Source: Bin5 sp965204705
GTDB lineage: Bacteria; Chloroflexota; Anaerolineae; Caldilineales; Caldilineaceae
Assembly (NCBI GenBank): GCA_965204705.1
Contig: CBDBFE010000002.1
Location: 62,001-126,000 of the forward strand
Length of the DNA: 64,000 bases
Direction of reading: 5' to 3'
The notes under the pieces are model-generated. The model did not search any database. It was not told where the DNA came from and saw only the letters and a program-made list of their open reading frames with translations. Shown here one piece after another: positions 1-8,950 of the stretch; positions within the stretch are counted from its first letter, which is position 1, and the number at the start of each line of letters is the position of its first letter. Both the position numbers and the translations under genes were made by a program.

Positions 1-802
1 GGCGCCCGAACTGCCGGTCGATCTCGCTGATGGAGGCATAGTAACAGGCGGCGGCCTCGCGGTGTTCGCGGTCGGTCCAGTCGCGCCAGACCTGCGCGGC
101 CCGTTTGTAGAGATTGGGCTGGCCGCGCAGGTCGTGGTGGACGTTGGGCTGCAGCGGGATCGAGTCGACATCGTACTGTGCGAAGGCGTCCTGGTGGCAG
201 TAGAAGGGGTCGTGGGGTTCGGTGAAGCTGACAAAGCAGCACCAGGGCGCGTTTTGGGCCAGGACAGTGTCGAGGTAGGCGAGCGCGGCGCCGGTCTTTT
301 TGCCCATTCCGCGCTGGCTGGCGGGCAGATCGCAGACGCCGTAGAAGCGGTTGGGACGGTATCCGGACGGGCCGTTCAGAAAGCGTTCCAGCGAGAAGTC
401 GGCGGCGTCCCAGTCGGGCCGATCAGAGAGCGCGCCCTGCTCTTGCCAGCCGAAGCGGGCGAGGTTGTTGGAGCGTTCCACATGCCATTTGCCGAAGTAG
501 CCGGTGTCGTAGCCGGCTGCGGTCAGCTGATCGGCCCAGTGGAGATAGGGTGTGCGCAGTCTTGCCTGGTCGGCGTCGACCGTATGCTCGACAAAGAGGA
601 CGCCGTGGTTGTGGGGCAGGAGGCCGGTCATCAGGCTGGCGCGCGCGGGCGAGCAGACCGCGTTGGGCGTGTAGGCGCGGCGGAAGCGCACGCCTCTGGC
701 CGCCAGCCGGTCCAGGTTGGGGGTCTGGCAGGGGTTGTCCGGTTCGAGGACGCGGGCCTGCATCTGGTCGGTCATGAGGAAGAGAATATTGGGAGAAGAC
801 AT
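1..802 (-). CDS. Sulfatase, formylglycine type (partial at left edge)
   Basis: Arylsulfatase-family hydrolase that would cleave sulfate esters using a Cys-derived formylglycine. The minus-strand reading frame starts at 802 with MSSPNILFLMTDQ, the usual N-terminal metal-site strand. It carries the activation motif C-S-P-A-R at residues 50-54 and an FGKWHVE segment typical of the family. 267 codons are visible and the C-terminal part lies beyond position 1, so any signal or C-terminal subdomain cannot be judged. No signal peptide is seen, suggesting a cytoplasmic enzyme. A GGAG lies 8 nt before the ATG. The substrate cannot be named. The frame is open throughout and the signature intact, so I read it as functional. 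No sulfatase-maturing enzyme is in the window. Confidence 0.9.
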   Translation of the reverse strand, partial: MSSPNILFLMTDQMQARVLEPDNPCQTPNLDRLAARGVRFRRAYTPNAVCSPARASLMTGLLPHNHGVLFVEHTVDADQARLRTPYLHWADQLTAAGYDTGYFGKWHVERSNNLARFGWQEQGALSDRPDWDAADFSLERFLNGPSGYRPNRFYGVCDLPASQRGMGKKTGAALAYLDTVLAQNAPWCCFVSFTEPHDPFYCHQDAFAQYDVDSIPLQPNVHHDLRGQPNLYKRAAQVWRDWTDREHREAAACYYASISEIDRQFGR

Positions 803-887
803 GGGAATGACTCCATTTGGTCTCACCGTTATCCGAAAATTCCCAAGAGAATGGAGACGAGCCCGGCCAGGATCATGTGAGCTTGGC

Positions 888-1030
888 CTCAAAAACCGGA
901 CCACAAGCTAAGGTGTATCAGTGGAGCAATTCACCCAGCCTGTGGAGGGGCGGAACGATGGTCAAGAGACGGCGTCGACACACGACGGCCTGTAAGTTCC
1001 GGGTTGCGCTGGGGTCTCTTGAAGGGCCGC
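888..1030 (+). mobile_element. IS3-like element remnant: left end plus start of orfA
   Basis: A terminal sequence beginning AAAACCGGACCACAAGCTAA is followed by a GGAGGGG ribosome site and an ATG at 958 opening MVKRRRRHTTACKFRVALGS. This resembles the first residues of OrfA of IS3/IS911-type transposases. Similarity ends after about 22 codons and no rest of the transposase follows. The same terminal sequence recurs alone near 48990-49036. This is a decayed insertion. Confidence 0.6.
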
Positions 1031-1157
1031 CTGACTGTGGAAACGGCCCTTTGCAATGTTTGCCCTGGCCGCCTCCCGTTCCACGATGTCGTAAGGAAGG
1101 AACTGCAGTGCATAGCCCGGGTTAACGCGCGTGCGTTCAGAGAACTGGCCAGAACCG

Positions 1158-1400
1158 CTACCATTCCAGATACACCGCCAGTGCATAGATCGTCAATAGC
1201 GTCAACAGCGCTCCCACTGCGAATCCACTCCAAAAGAGAAAAGGGTTCGCGCGGTAGCTTCTTGCCTCTTCACTCACACGTCCATAGTCAGTGAGAAGCT
1301 TATACTTGAACTCATTAAATTCCGCTTTGAAGTCGTCGAACTTTTCGGGCAGTTCTTCGAGGGCACGGGGAATATCAGACCCTACTCGTTCTACTGTCAT
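1158..1400 (-). CDS. Small membrane-anchored protein, unknown function
   Basis: 80 residues starting MTVERVGSDIPRALEELPEK. The start at 1400 is chosen because AAAGGAG lies 8 nt upstream; a longer in-frame start at 1475 lacks such a site. The N-terminal 50 residues are charged and helical (EKFDDFKAEFNEFKYK) and are followed by one C-terminal membrane segment, LFWSGFAVGALLTLLTIYAL, so it is probably a tail-anchored cytoplasmic coiled coil. It heads a minus-strand group of small membrane proteins all carrying AAAGGAG-type sites. No family recognised. Confidence 0.6.
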   Translation of the reverse strand: MTVERVGSDIPRALEELPEKFDDFKAEFNEFKYKLLTDYGRVSEEARSYRANPFLFWSGFAVGALLTLLTIYALAVYLEW

Positions 1401-1456
1401 TTCGTGTCTCCTTTGCAAAGGGGATCTATATACCTGGCTAGACTTATCGCTGACTC

Positions 1457-1651
1457 TTAGCCGCCCAATAGCCATACTCCGATGGCATACCAGATATTGA
1501 GCAGTGTTCTTACCGATGGAACCAGAACAACGAGAATGAAATAGACAGCGGGCAGGACTATGACCTCAATGTTTTCAATGAAGTTCGTGAACTGCCACAC
1601 CTGCTCGTCTGTAAACGTTCCCCAAGGAAACCTCCACAGACCGTCAGTCAT
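1457..1651 (-). CDS. Small single-pass membrane protein, unknown function
   Basis: 64 residues, start MTDGLWRFPWGTFTDEQVW with GAAAGGAG upstream. One hydrophobic segment (IEVIVLPAVYFILVVLVPSV) lies in the middle and a second, weaker one at the C-terminus. It sits upstream of the 1158-1400 gene on the same strand and the two are probably cotranscribed. No family recognised; the call as a gene rests on the ribosome site and the clear membrane pattern. Confidence 0.5.
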   Translation of the reverse strand: MTDGLWRFPWGTFTDEQVWQFTNFIENIEVIVLPAVYFILVVLVPSVRTLLNIWYAIGVWLLGG

Positions 1652-1905
1652 CTTGTTTCTCCTTTCTCATTTATCCCAACCTATATCCGCTCAAAGTGAA
1701 CACACAGCCACAGCAGTACGAGTATGAGAATCAGTATAGCCTCACTAATTAGCCACTGGATGGCTGACTGTTAATCGGGGAACTTTGTCAACCACGAGAG
1801 CGGAGCCCATGCCGGGAGACTATGGAAATTGAGCAGGCTTGTGAGGACGATAACCACGACCTCGCCTCCCTGAGTTGGTGGCAGGCATGGGTTCTTCACG
1901 CCTCT

Positions 1906-2538
1906 TTATCCTCCCGGCCGTTTTCTTGCATATGCCCCGTAAGGGCCATCAAGCATTACGCAGAAGGCAGTAACGCCCCAAACGATGAGGGCGGACTCTA
2001 CAGGATCAAAGTCATCGAGCCATTCACGCGATCCATATATATCGGGGCCATAGAGGCCGAACAGGTAGAGAATACCAACGACAATCGTGCCTCCCATTCC
2101 TACGGTGAGAATTGAGATGACATGAGGCCGGTATTTCCTCCATTTCCCTCGTCCTTCCTTTTTTCCGGCATCACTCGCAGCTGTCGTTTTCAGGGAGGGT
2201 AAGTACCGTTCCAGGAAGGGAAGGGGCCGCAGCACCCCCGCGACAACGGCAATTACCGGCCACGTGTATACAGCCCACCCGATGTAGGGGATGTCGCCGA
2301 ACAGCTTTTCAAGGGAGACACCGGCCAGCACGCCTGCCATGAGCAAGATGATGGACGTAATGAGATGCGGCTGGTATTTGGATGGGACGACAAAAGAGAG
2401 GGCGAGAAGGATGGTGGGGATGAAAGCAAGCATCATCAGCGGCCCCGACCCTCGAAATCCCCAGATGAGGTAACTCAGCATGACGGCTGCAAGTGCCAGC
2501 CCCCAAACCCTGTCCTTGCCTGTAAGTTTCATCCCCAT
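1906..2538 (-). CDS. Polytopic membrane protein (paralogue of 3546-4184)
   Basis: 210 residues with about six hydrophobic segments and a charged loop (GKKEGRGKWRKYR) between the first four and the last two. The start MGMKLTGKDRVWG has AAAGGAG 6 nt upstream. It is clearly paralogous to the protein at 3546-4184: both share GKDRVWGL/GNDRIWGL, SYLIWGFRGSGPL, SKYQPHL and LYGPDIYGSR-type blocks. The DNA similarity extends beyond the gene ends, so the unit was duplicated as a segment, leaving the lipoprotein gene 2702-3337 between the copies. No known family; role not assigned. Confidence 0.7.
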   Translation of the reverse strand: MGMKLTGKDRVWGLALAAVMLSYLIWGFRGSGPLMMLAFIPTILLALSFVVPSKYQPHLITSIILLMAGVLAGVSLEKLFGDIPYIGWAVYTWPVIAVVAGVLRPLPFLERYLPSLKTTAASDAGKKEGRGKWRKYRPHVISILTVGMGGTIVVGILYLFGLYGPDIYGSREWLDDFDPVESALIVWGVTAFCVMLDGPYGAYARKRPGG

Positions 2539-2701
2539 GTTTTTCTCCTTTCCCTAAGAGATTTACGGGGAGGCCATGAAGAGAGATCGCGATGTGATGC
2601 TGCGTTGCGCCGTATGGGCGGGAGATGGCGAGCAGGGCGTTCGGTTTCCCGGGCTCACGCAGGATCGCGCACGACGGGCTGGCCTGGACTATCGGCTGCA
2701 C

Positions 2702-3337
2702 TCATTCCGGCGAGATGCAATCCGCGCCTAAGAGAGCGTCAAAAGAGCGGAAATACAGAAGAGACTCCTGGCTGACACCAGGCATTACACTGGCCAGCTT
2801 AACGGTATGATCCTCGTGGGAGATTGTTACGCGAGGATTGCTGCCCTCCACTTCCAGCCAGGTATACTCCTCCAAAGATTCATCAAACACTCGTTCATAC
2901 AACTCTATCTCAATCACGTTCTCGAGCGGGCGGATCAGGTTTCGACCTCGCTCTGAAACCACTGTCGAGACCGTGAAGGCCGCCATCATAAAGTCAAACT
3001 CGGGTTCACCAGGTTCAAGACGCCAATCAACGTCAACGGTTACTGTCCACATATACTCCTGGACAGTATCGCCAACGCCGTCTCTGTTGAACGTCATCAT
3101 TTCGGGAATCTCTCGAAGATAGAACGTGGCATGAATCGTCTCGCCAACCCGGTTAGACCTTGTCTTGATGATGTCTATGTAGCCAGGCAGATCGTCAATT
3201 GCATCTCTGGAGGTACAACCTGGATTGCACGCTGTATGGAATCTCATGCATCCCACAAATCTATTTGGATCGAGAGGCGGAATCGGATTGCAAGCCGCAA
3301 GGACCAACACGAGCACGATCCCAATGAGTCTATTCAT
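2702..3337 (-). CDS. Predicted lipoprotein, unknown function
   Basis: 211 residues with a signal peptide and lipobox (LVLVLAAC, then NPIPPLDP), start supported by GGGAGG 5 nt before ATG. The mature part has conserved-looking strands such as EYMWTVTVDVD and a C-terminal TISHEDHTVKLASVMPGV. A second lipoprotein at 7139-7837 on the plus strand has the same plan (C-x-PIPPL, FWIVMIDVDG, LSHESNSLTLHGEVPGI), so the two form a small family. The secondary pattern suggests an all-beta surface domain. Nothing identifies a substrate. Confidence 0.7.
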   Translation of the reverse strand: MNRLIGIVLVLVLAACNPIPPLDPNRFVGCMRFHTACNPGCTSRDAIDDLPGYIDIIKTRSNRVGETIHATFYLREIPEMMTFNRDGVGDTVQEYMWTVTVDVDWRLEPGEPEFDFMMAAFTVSTVVSERGRNLIRPLENVIEIELYERVFDESLEEYTWLEVEGSNPRVTISHEDHTVKLASVMPGVSQESLLYFRSFDALLGADCISPE

Positions 3338-3545
3338 CAGATCCTCCCATATTGAGCACGACTGTCATCTGACAACGAGATCTGCGATCCGTATGTCCGG
3401 TGCAGGAGAGGGCTACAACAGATTCACAGCGGCAGACATGGTCAGCTACAAGAGTGCAATCCATGGCGAAAGACTATAGAAAGCGGACAGGCTTGTGAGG
3501 ACGACAGCCACGCCTGCGGCTCCCTGAGCCGGCGGGCAGGAATTC

Positions 3546-4184
3546 TCATGTTTCGCTATCCCCCCGGTCTTTTGGCAGGTATGCTTTGACGGGGCCAAAG
3601 CGCAGTACGGAAAGGGCAGAACCTATCCAGAAGAGGAAGGCGTATCCTACAGGTCCAAAACTCTCGGACATCCTACGGGATCCGTACAGGTCGGGGCCAT
3701 AGAGGTTGAACAGATGGGCAATGGCGGTGGCGACCGTGCTTGCCACGCCCAGAACGAGAATGGGAATGATCTGGGGCCGGCAGTTCTTCAAGTTTCCTCT
3801 TCCTTCGTTTTTCCCGGCATCACCTGCAGCCGTCCTTGTCAGGAGGGGGAAGAATGTCCTTTGCAGGAAGGGAAAGGGCCGAAGCAGACCCGCGGCGGCG
3901 GCAGTTACAGGCCACGCGTACACAGCCCACCAGATGTAGGGGATATTGCCAAGCAGTTTTTCAAAGGAGACGCCGACCAGCACACCTGCCATGAGCAGAA
4001 TGACAGAGGTAAAGAGGTGCGGCTGGTATTTGGATGGCGCGGCAAAGGAGAGGAGGAGCAGGATGTAGGGGGTGATTGCAAGCATGATCAGCGGCCCCGA
4101 CCCCTGAAATCCCCAGATGAAGAAACTCAGCATTACGCCTGCAGCTGTCAGTCCCCATATCCTGTCATTGCCTTGAATTTTCAT
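3546..4184 (-). CDS. Polytopic membrane protein (paralogue of 1906-2538)
   Basis: 212 residues with about six hydrophobic segments. The start at 4184 (MKIQGNDRIWGL) is preferred over the longer frame from 4310 because CAAAGGAGG lies just upstream and the alignment with the 1906-2538 paralogue begins here. Both copies keep SKYQPHL, FEKLLGNIPYI and NLYGPDLYGSR-type blocks. Most differences are conservative, suggesting both copies are or were recently under selection. No family recognised. Confidence 0.7.
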   Translation of the reverse strand: MKIQGNDRIWGLTAAGVMLSFFIWGFQGSGPLIMLAITPYILLLLSFAAPSKYQPHLFTSVILLMAGVLVGVSFEKLLGNIPYIWWAVYAWPVTAAAAGLLRPFPFLQRTFFPLLTRTAAGDAGKNEGRGNLKNCRPQIIPILVLGVASTVATAIAHLFNLYGPDLYGSRRMSESFGPVGYAFLFWIGSALSVLRFGPVKAYLPKDRGDSET

Positions 4185-4315
4185 GCCCGTGTATTCCTCC
4201 TTTGTTGAGGAGATCCACTGGGAAACCATGAAGTGAAGTCGCGGTGTGATGCCGCGTTGCGCCGTATGGACGGCAGATGGGGAGAAGAGCGTTCGTTGAA
4301 TCGGCGTCACCGGCT

Positions 4316-4492
4316 TCAGCCGGCAACCGGCATCAAAGTGCCGGCCGCTCCGAGCACAGCCATCATGAACCCCAAAACGGCCAGAACGGCCATCATGACA
4401 ATCACGGCATGGCTGCGTCTTGTGGCGGCGCGCTCAGCAGACAGTTCGGATTCCAACTCGATACGCGTCATCCGCTTGAAGTCCCTGGCCAT
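4316..4492 (-). CDS. Very short membrane protein (58 aa)
   Basis: 58 residues: a charged, helical N-terminus (MARDFKRMTRIELESELSAE) and one membrane segment (VIVMMAVLAVLGFMMAVLGA), ending before a TGA at 4316-4318. GGAAGGAAATCTC precedes the ATG, giving a good ribosome site. It lies between two minus-strand membrane-protein genes. Function unknown; the size and layout resemble the 1158-1400 protein. Confidence 0.5.
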   Translation of the reverse strand: MARDFKRMTRIELESELSAERAATRRSHAVIVMMAVLAVLGFMMAVLGAAGTLMPVAG

Positions 4493-4681
4493 GAGATTTC
4501 CTTCCGGGCCGTTGCCCGTTTGCCTCGATCCTGCCCCAAGAACGTCACGAGGAACGTGAGGGGGCGAGTCGCGGCTGCCAAACGTTGCGGAACAGCGCTA
4601 TTCGTCAGTCAAGTTCGTAAGTAATGTGCAACTGCATCGTCAGCATCAGTTCACCGGGGCTGAACGATCCTTCGCCGTCGA

Positions 4682-5158
4682 TCAGGATGTCGTATCCACG
4701 CTCTGTCTGAATTCCCCATAGTAGTTTCCAATCACTCCCGCGAGTGCGACTATTGCTCCTATGACCACCGGAATCAGACAGGCGAGAAGGAGTTGGCCCT
4801 CACAGTGGAACTCATTCACATAGAAAGCATCTCCCTCGCAATCGACACTAACCAGGATCACAACTTCACTGAACAGAACTATGGTCATGGGAAGCAACAG
4901 CAAGGTTCCGATCCGCGCATATAAAAACTGTTTTGAGACCAAAGGGATAGCCACCGCCAACAGCGCCAACAGCGCCAGCAGCGCCAAGCCAAGCCCGAAG
5001 TAGTTATACATTGCGCAGGCAAGCTCATTTTCCAAATAGGCCATGCCGTCACAGTTGACTTGCGCCAAACGCATCCTCAGCGCGAAAAGAGCTGCTGTAA
5101 GGCCTGCCATGAACAGCACATTCACAGTCAACCGTTTTCGACTCTGGTTGGTGAACAT
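4682..5158 (-). CDS. Four-segment membrane protein, unknown function
   Basis: 158 residues with four predicted membrane helices (near residues 9-25, 50-75, 80-105 and 125-147). Two loops are Cys-containing: VNCDGMAYLENELACAMY between helices 1 and 2, and VDCEGDAFYVNEFHCEGQ between helices 3 and 4. The two loops look like one another (CDG/CEG, N-E-L-A-C/N-E-F-H-C), so the protein may be an internal duplication with a possible disulphide in each half. Start supported by GGGAGG 5 nt upstream. Family not recognised. Confidence 0.6.
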   Translation of the reverse strand: MFTNQSRKRLTVNVLFMAGLTAALFALRMRLAQVNCDGMAYLENELACAMYNYFGLGLALLALLALLAVAIPLVSKQFLYARIGTLLLLPMTIVLFSEVVILVSVDCEGDAFYVNEFHCEGQLLLACLIPVVIGAIVALAGVIGNYYGEFRQSVDTTS

Positions 5159-5266
5159 AGGAACCTCCCGAGATGTCGCCCCGAACCACAGCTTTGCTGG
5201 AACCTACATCCTTAAGTTCACAACTCCTTTCGGGGTAGTGTTCTGGTGTGCCGGGGTGAGGGATTG

Positions 5267-5629
5267 TCAACATAATGCAAGACCACGTTCAATGAGCGGA
5301 CCCAGTTCGATTTTAACTGATGGATCCACTGGATTTGTTCGTCGAATTGGTTCGAGGTCTGCAGCTTTGACGAATTTCGGTGCATGCACACCATTCACAG
5401 AGTAGGTTACTCCTTCCAGAGGATCATGAAGGGTTATAGCGCCTTTGACACATTGAGAAAACGGGAAACCGGGGCGGTCAACGCATTTACAATGCAGGTA
5501 GCCCTTTTCGATTGTCAACGGCCACTCCTCGCCCATATTGTCACGGTAAATGGTCTGGGTTCCTCCGGTATTTGGCTCACATCCAGAAACCATGAGAACA
5601 AGAAACAGCAGGAAAGGAACACGTTTCAA
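5267..5629 (-). CDS. DUF2511-like (YebY-like) lipoprotein
   Basis: About 120 residues from a TTG start at 5629, chosen because GGAGG stands 7 nt upstream; the in-frame ATG at 5677 lacks a site. A signal peptide with lipobox (LVLMVSGC) leads to a domain containing EEWPLTIEKGYLHC, VYSVNG-like VTYSVNG and the terminal IELGPLIERGLALC. This layout (W-P-hydrophobic-T near the start, paired Cys, LxPLIERGxxLC at the end) is that of the DUF2511 family, known from YebY of enterobacteria. Family function is poorly defined. Extra Cys residues (CKCVDRPGFPFSQC) are present. Confidence 0.65.
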   Translation of the reverse strand: MKRVPFLLFLVLMVSGCEPNTGGTQTIYRDNMGEEWPLTIEKGYLHCKCVDRPGFPFSQCVKGAITLHDPLEGVTYSVNGVHAPKFVKAADLEPIRRTNPVDPSVKIELGPLIERGLALC

Positions 5630-5643
5630 CCGTCGGCCTCCGT

Positions 5644-6346
5644 TCAATCGTACAGGCTCTCCGGCAGGCCAGTGCACGCGCGGCGCAAAACGAAGCTGGC
5701 CTGTGAACTCAAGTGTACAGATCCCGTTTTGGCGATGTCGGACATGCCGGCGATACCGAAGCCAAGCAGCTCCGCCGACTCGTCAGTTTCGGCGCGGGCC
5801 GGCGCCTGCGCGCGCCTCGGATTCAACCGCAGCCGGTTCGGGCAGGCTGAAATCGACGCTGTATATGTTGTTGGCGCCGGCGTCAAGCGCGGCATCCAGC
5901 ACGGCGTCGATGGTGTCCAGATCCCGAATGGTAATGAGGAGGGTGTTGCTGGCGTGGTAACGGGTCTGATTTTCATTCAGCAGGCCGTCCGGGCCCAGGC
6001 GTTCGGCAAAGATGTTGAGGTGACTGATGCGGATGTCCGATGCGTCGATGTTCTGGGCGACGAGCGCGGCCCATACATCGGTCAGCACGGCTTGGGCGGC
6101 TGAGCTGGCTTCCTTCACGGTTGGGCGCAGAACTTCCACCCCTATGGTCGCGGTTGCCAGATCCGGCTCGATGCCGACGGCACCTTTGCCGGCGGCGGTC
6201 ACGGCGTGCGAGCCGACCGCGGCCGGCAGCTCTTTGTCTGCCAGGGCGGGTATCGTTGTCGCGGCCAGGGCGAAAAGAGCGGTCAGGGTGAATGCCAGTA
6301 TCATGCCGAGGTCGACTGTCATTCTGAGTGGATTGGTGTGCGGCAT
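5644..6346 (-). pseudogene. SIMPL (DUF541) domain protein, frameshifted
   Basis: The frame starting at 6346 (AAGGAG upstream) encodes a signal peptide and then the SIMPL-domain pattern: VTAAGKGAVGIEPDLATATI, VKEASSAAQAVLTDV, DIRISHLNIF, ASNTLLITIRDLDTID and ALDAGANNIYSVDFSL. It stops at 5783 after ESEARAGAGPRRN. The expected C-terminal part (AR-rich helix, then AELLGFGIAGMSDIAKTG) continues in another frame around 5720-5810, so a frameshift disrupts the gene near residue 178. SIMPL proteins are periplasmic or surface proteins of about 230 residues with unclear roles. Either a pseudogene or a sequencing slip. Confidence 0.65.
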
Positions 6347-6454
6347 TGCATGTCTCCTTGTCTTGGCCGGTGTCGCCAGATTGTGCCGGCGCGAAGGGCA
6401 CTATAAACTTGTGGGGAACAGCATACGCCCCTTCAACGGGGGCTGGCTAGCGCA

Positions 6455-6498
6455 GATATACCGATTTCGGCAGGGCGATGTACCAAAATCGGTATATC
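6455..6498. repeat. Perfect 13-bp inverted repeat
   Basis: Arms GATATACCGATTT (6455-6467) and AAATCGGTATATC (6486-6498) with an 18-nt loop. No T-run follows on either strand, so it is not a typical intrinsic terminator. It could be an operator or a MITE end. Confidence 0.7.
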
Positions 6499-6593
6499 GT
6501 TTGACGAAAGCTCGTTGGGGGAGGAATCAGCGGGTCCAGGCGTTCAGACTGTACCTTTGTGGGAAGTTATAGACCTCAAGACAGTAGATCAGG

Positions 6594-6624
6594 AATGGGA
6601 CAGATCATACCGATCTGTCCCATT
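6594..6624. repeat. Perfect 13-bp hairpin
   Basis: Arms AATGGGACAGATC (6594-6606) and GATCTGTCCCATT (6612-6624) with the 5-nt loop ATACC. No T-run follows. It lies 96 bp from the preceding inverted repeat in the same gene-free region. Confidence 0.75.
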
Positions 6625-7138
6625 ACGTCTTGAAAAACTATGTAGTTGCAATAACAGGGTTCTGGAGGTCCTGATTGCCTGCTCTTATTCGGCCAGCGGT
6701 TGGGGCGCAGATCTAACCCAAAACCGGTAGATAACCCCTCGTCTTACCCAATCCACTAAGAAGTGATTCGACTGCTAATGTCTGCGGTTACGTGTCGCAA
6801 TGTCGCACAAAGTCCTGGACGGAGAGGGACTGCTCCAATATTGGCATAATACTGACACAGAAAAAGAGGAAAATGGCACGCTGCTTACATGCGGGTGTGG
6901 TAGACTTCAACTTGGGAACTACATAGTTGTGTGCTCAAGAGGCGAGGCGGTGTCATTTGCAGTACTTACAGGACGGTAGATTCAAGTTGTGATGGTTGTC
7001 CTATCATGTGGGCTGAGTATGCCACTTCGAATGCGATAATCGCTTGCAGTTTTGGCGTGTTTTCCAACTTACGGCATTCAACCGAATCCATTTTTTCTTC
7101 GAGATTCGGTGAAGGTCCAACTGATCAGAAGGGTTACT

Positions 7139-7837
7139 ATGTTCAGGCTCGTTTTGATTTCAGGACTCGTATTGCTCACCGCAGCTTGTGTACCGATACC
7201 GCCACTGGAAACAGAGGCGGTCCTGGAGCCAGAAACGATGGAGCAATCTGCTGATTGCTTCTACGATGAAATTTTGCACATAAGTCCCGGTGAGAGCGTA
7301 AATGACGGACCGACCGCAGGTGTGCCAGGTTTCCTTGATTTTCACAGGATAGAAACTGCTCTGGATGGTGAAAATTTTAGGATCGTATTCCATCTGGAGG
7401 ATGTCCCAGAAGGTTTCACGGAAAGCCCCCCAGCAGCGAAGGCCAGTCACGAATCCTCGGACGATTACTTCTGGATCGTCATGATCGATGTGGATGGTAC
7501 GATTCAAGATGCAGGCGATATTCAGCAGTTTGATTATATGCTTAGCGGCTCGATATCTTTGGAGCGATTCAGAACGGAGTCTCCGCCTGAATTCATGCGC
7601 TTTGAGGAGTTATTTAACATCATGCTGTTCAGATTCGATCATGATAAAGAGGAGGTCATTGCAAGTTTGCATGGGACAGGAGAAGCGAAGTTCGAACTCT
7701 CTCACGAATCCAACTCCCTAACCTTACATGGTGAAGTTCCGGGTATAACAACCGACTCAAAACTCCAGATCTATACCGTCTCTGTTCTTGATCTTGGCGA
7801 GGAAACAGGGCACGACTATGTTTCCTGCCAGGGGTGA
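7139..7837 (+). CDS. Predicted lipoprotein related to 2702-3337
   Basis: 232 residues from the ATG at 7139 (AGAAGGG upstream), where a signal peptide with lipobox begins (MFRLVLISGLVLLTAAC, then VPIPPLE). The body is acidic and beta-rich with FWIVMIDVDGTIQ, FDYMLSGSIS and LSHESNSLTLHGEVPGI, matching the arrangement in the minus-strand lipoprotein at 2702-3337. A longer in-frame start at 7052 would put residues before the signal peptide and is rejected. It probably sits on the outer face of the membrane. No catalytic motif is visible. Confidence 0.7.
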   Translation: MFRLVLISGLVLLTAACVPIPPLETEAVLEPETMEQSADCFYDEILHISPGESVNDGPTAGVPGFLDFHRIETALDGENFRIVFHLEDVPEGFTESPPAAKASHESSDDYFWIVMIDVDGTIQDAGDIQQFDYMLSGSISLERFRTESPPEFMRFEELFNIMLFRFDHDKEEVIASLHGTGEAKFELSHESNSLTLHGEVPGITTDSKLQIYTVSVLDLGEETGHDYVSCQG

Positions 7838-8062
7838 TGTTGTAACTTGCGTTCTTCTTCCGGGTGACGAGCATCGTCCACGCAGACCGAAAGAATAGCC
7901 AAACATGACCGAACCCAGCTGCGCTACAGCATGGGCCAGGCTGTACAACCCTGACCCGTAAACCTGAAAACAAACGCACGCCTTCGCGTGTGAAACAGGC
8001 AAATTTCGGGTTTCATTCGGGAGCTACATTCATTCGAGAGCGCCGGCAATGAGGAGGGGGGC

Positions 8063-8950
8063 GTGGAGCACAAGGCTTTCGGCCAGATCGTGACCGCGTT
8101 GCGCAAGGAGCAGATCGACTTTGCCAGCGGGCACAGTTGGAGCCAGCACCGACTGGCCGACGAGACCGGGTTGACGGTGCGGATTGTGGGCAAGATCGAA
8201 CGGGGCGAGCAGGCGCGGCTGGACAGGGCGATCCTGGAAGGGTTGGCGCAGGCCTTTCAACTCACATCGTTTGAACGCCGGGAGTTCTTTGCCATGGCCA
8301 GCGAGGTGGCGGACGCGTCGCTCGTGCGCGCCGCTCTGGGCAGTGAGGAGGTTTTCAGGCAGGTCTGGTCATTGCTGGACAGCCTGTGCGCGCCGGCCTT
8401 CCTCATGGACCCCTTCGCCGATGTCATCGGCGTCAACCGCGCCCTGCTCGCTTTTCATGACCTGAACCTGGCCCAGCTCAAAGCTGTCCGGACAACTGCC
8501 GGCGGCGCAAACAACATCGCTTTTCTCCTGGCTGCCGATGGGCGCTTGCGCCAGATGTTGGGGCGCGGCTGGCGGCCGATCGCCCTTGCCAATGTGCAGC
8601 AGTGGCGGGCCATGACCCTGCGTTACCGGCACACTGCGCGCTTCCGGCAGCTTTTCAGCGCCCTGTCCGCCTATCCCGATTTTTACGGGCTGTGGGCGGA
8701 CAGCCATGAGGACGGTTACGACGATTACAGCCGTCTGCGCAGCTATTCTTACCTACACGGCGCGCACGGGCCGGTCGCGTACACGGTCTTTACCAACACC
8801 AGCATAAGCGGCTATGGGGAGCTGTTTCTCTCGACTTTTGTGCCCCAGGACCGTGTCACGACGGCTCTTTTCCAGGAACTGGCGGGTAAGAAGGGTGAGG
8901 CGCTATCGCTCGCCCCGTGGCCGAATCCCAGCCTGGGGGGCAGTTTTTAG
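8063..8950 (+). CDS. XRE-family regulator with MmyB-like ligand domain
   Basis: 295 residues from a GTG at 8063, preceded by GAGGAGGGGG 2 nt upstream. Residues about 5-75 form an XRE helix-turn-helix (SQHRLADETGLTVRIVGKIERGE). The remainder resembles the MmyB-like domain of transcriptional regulators (PAFLMDPFADVIGVNRALLAF, then RYRHTARFRQLFSALSAYPDF, near the end YTVFTNTSISGYGELFLSTF). Such proteins are one-component regulators whose C-terminal domain may bind a fatty-acid-like ligand. No target gene is coupled to it; it stands alone before a hairpin and an IS3 remnant. Confidence 0.75.
   Translation: MEHKAFGQIVTALRKEQIDFASGHSWSQHRLADETGLTVRIVGKIERGEQARLDRAILEGLAQAFQLTSFERREFFAMASEVADASLVRAALGSEEVFRQVWSLLDSLCAPAFLMDPFADVIGVNRALLAFHDLNLAQLKAVRTTAGGANNIAFLLAADGRLRQMLGRGWRPIALANVQQWRAMTLRYRHTARFRQLFSALSAYPDFYGLWADSHEDGYDDYSRLRSYSYLHGAHGPVAYTVFTNTSISGYGELFLSTFVPQDRVTTALFQELAGKKGEALSLAPWPNPSLGGSF

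Larger units (their letters stand above)
6347..7138. other. Gene-free region with two strong hairpins
   Basis: About 790 bp without a convincing gene. It holds two perfect 13-bp inverted repeats (listed separately). The rest shows no recognisable feature. Possible divergent promoters for the SIMPL gene and the 7139 lipoprotein must lie here but I cannot place them. Confidence 0.5.

Noticed and set aside
62..880. Long plus-strand open frame opposite the sulfatase
   Set aside because: The minus strand carries the sulfatase with its C-S-P-A-R motif; the plus-strand translation is low-complexity Gly/Val/Ala and follows from GC-rich codon bias.
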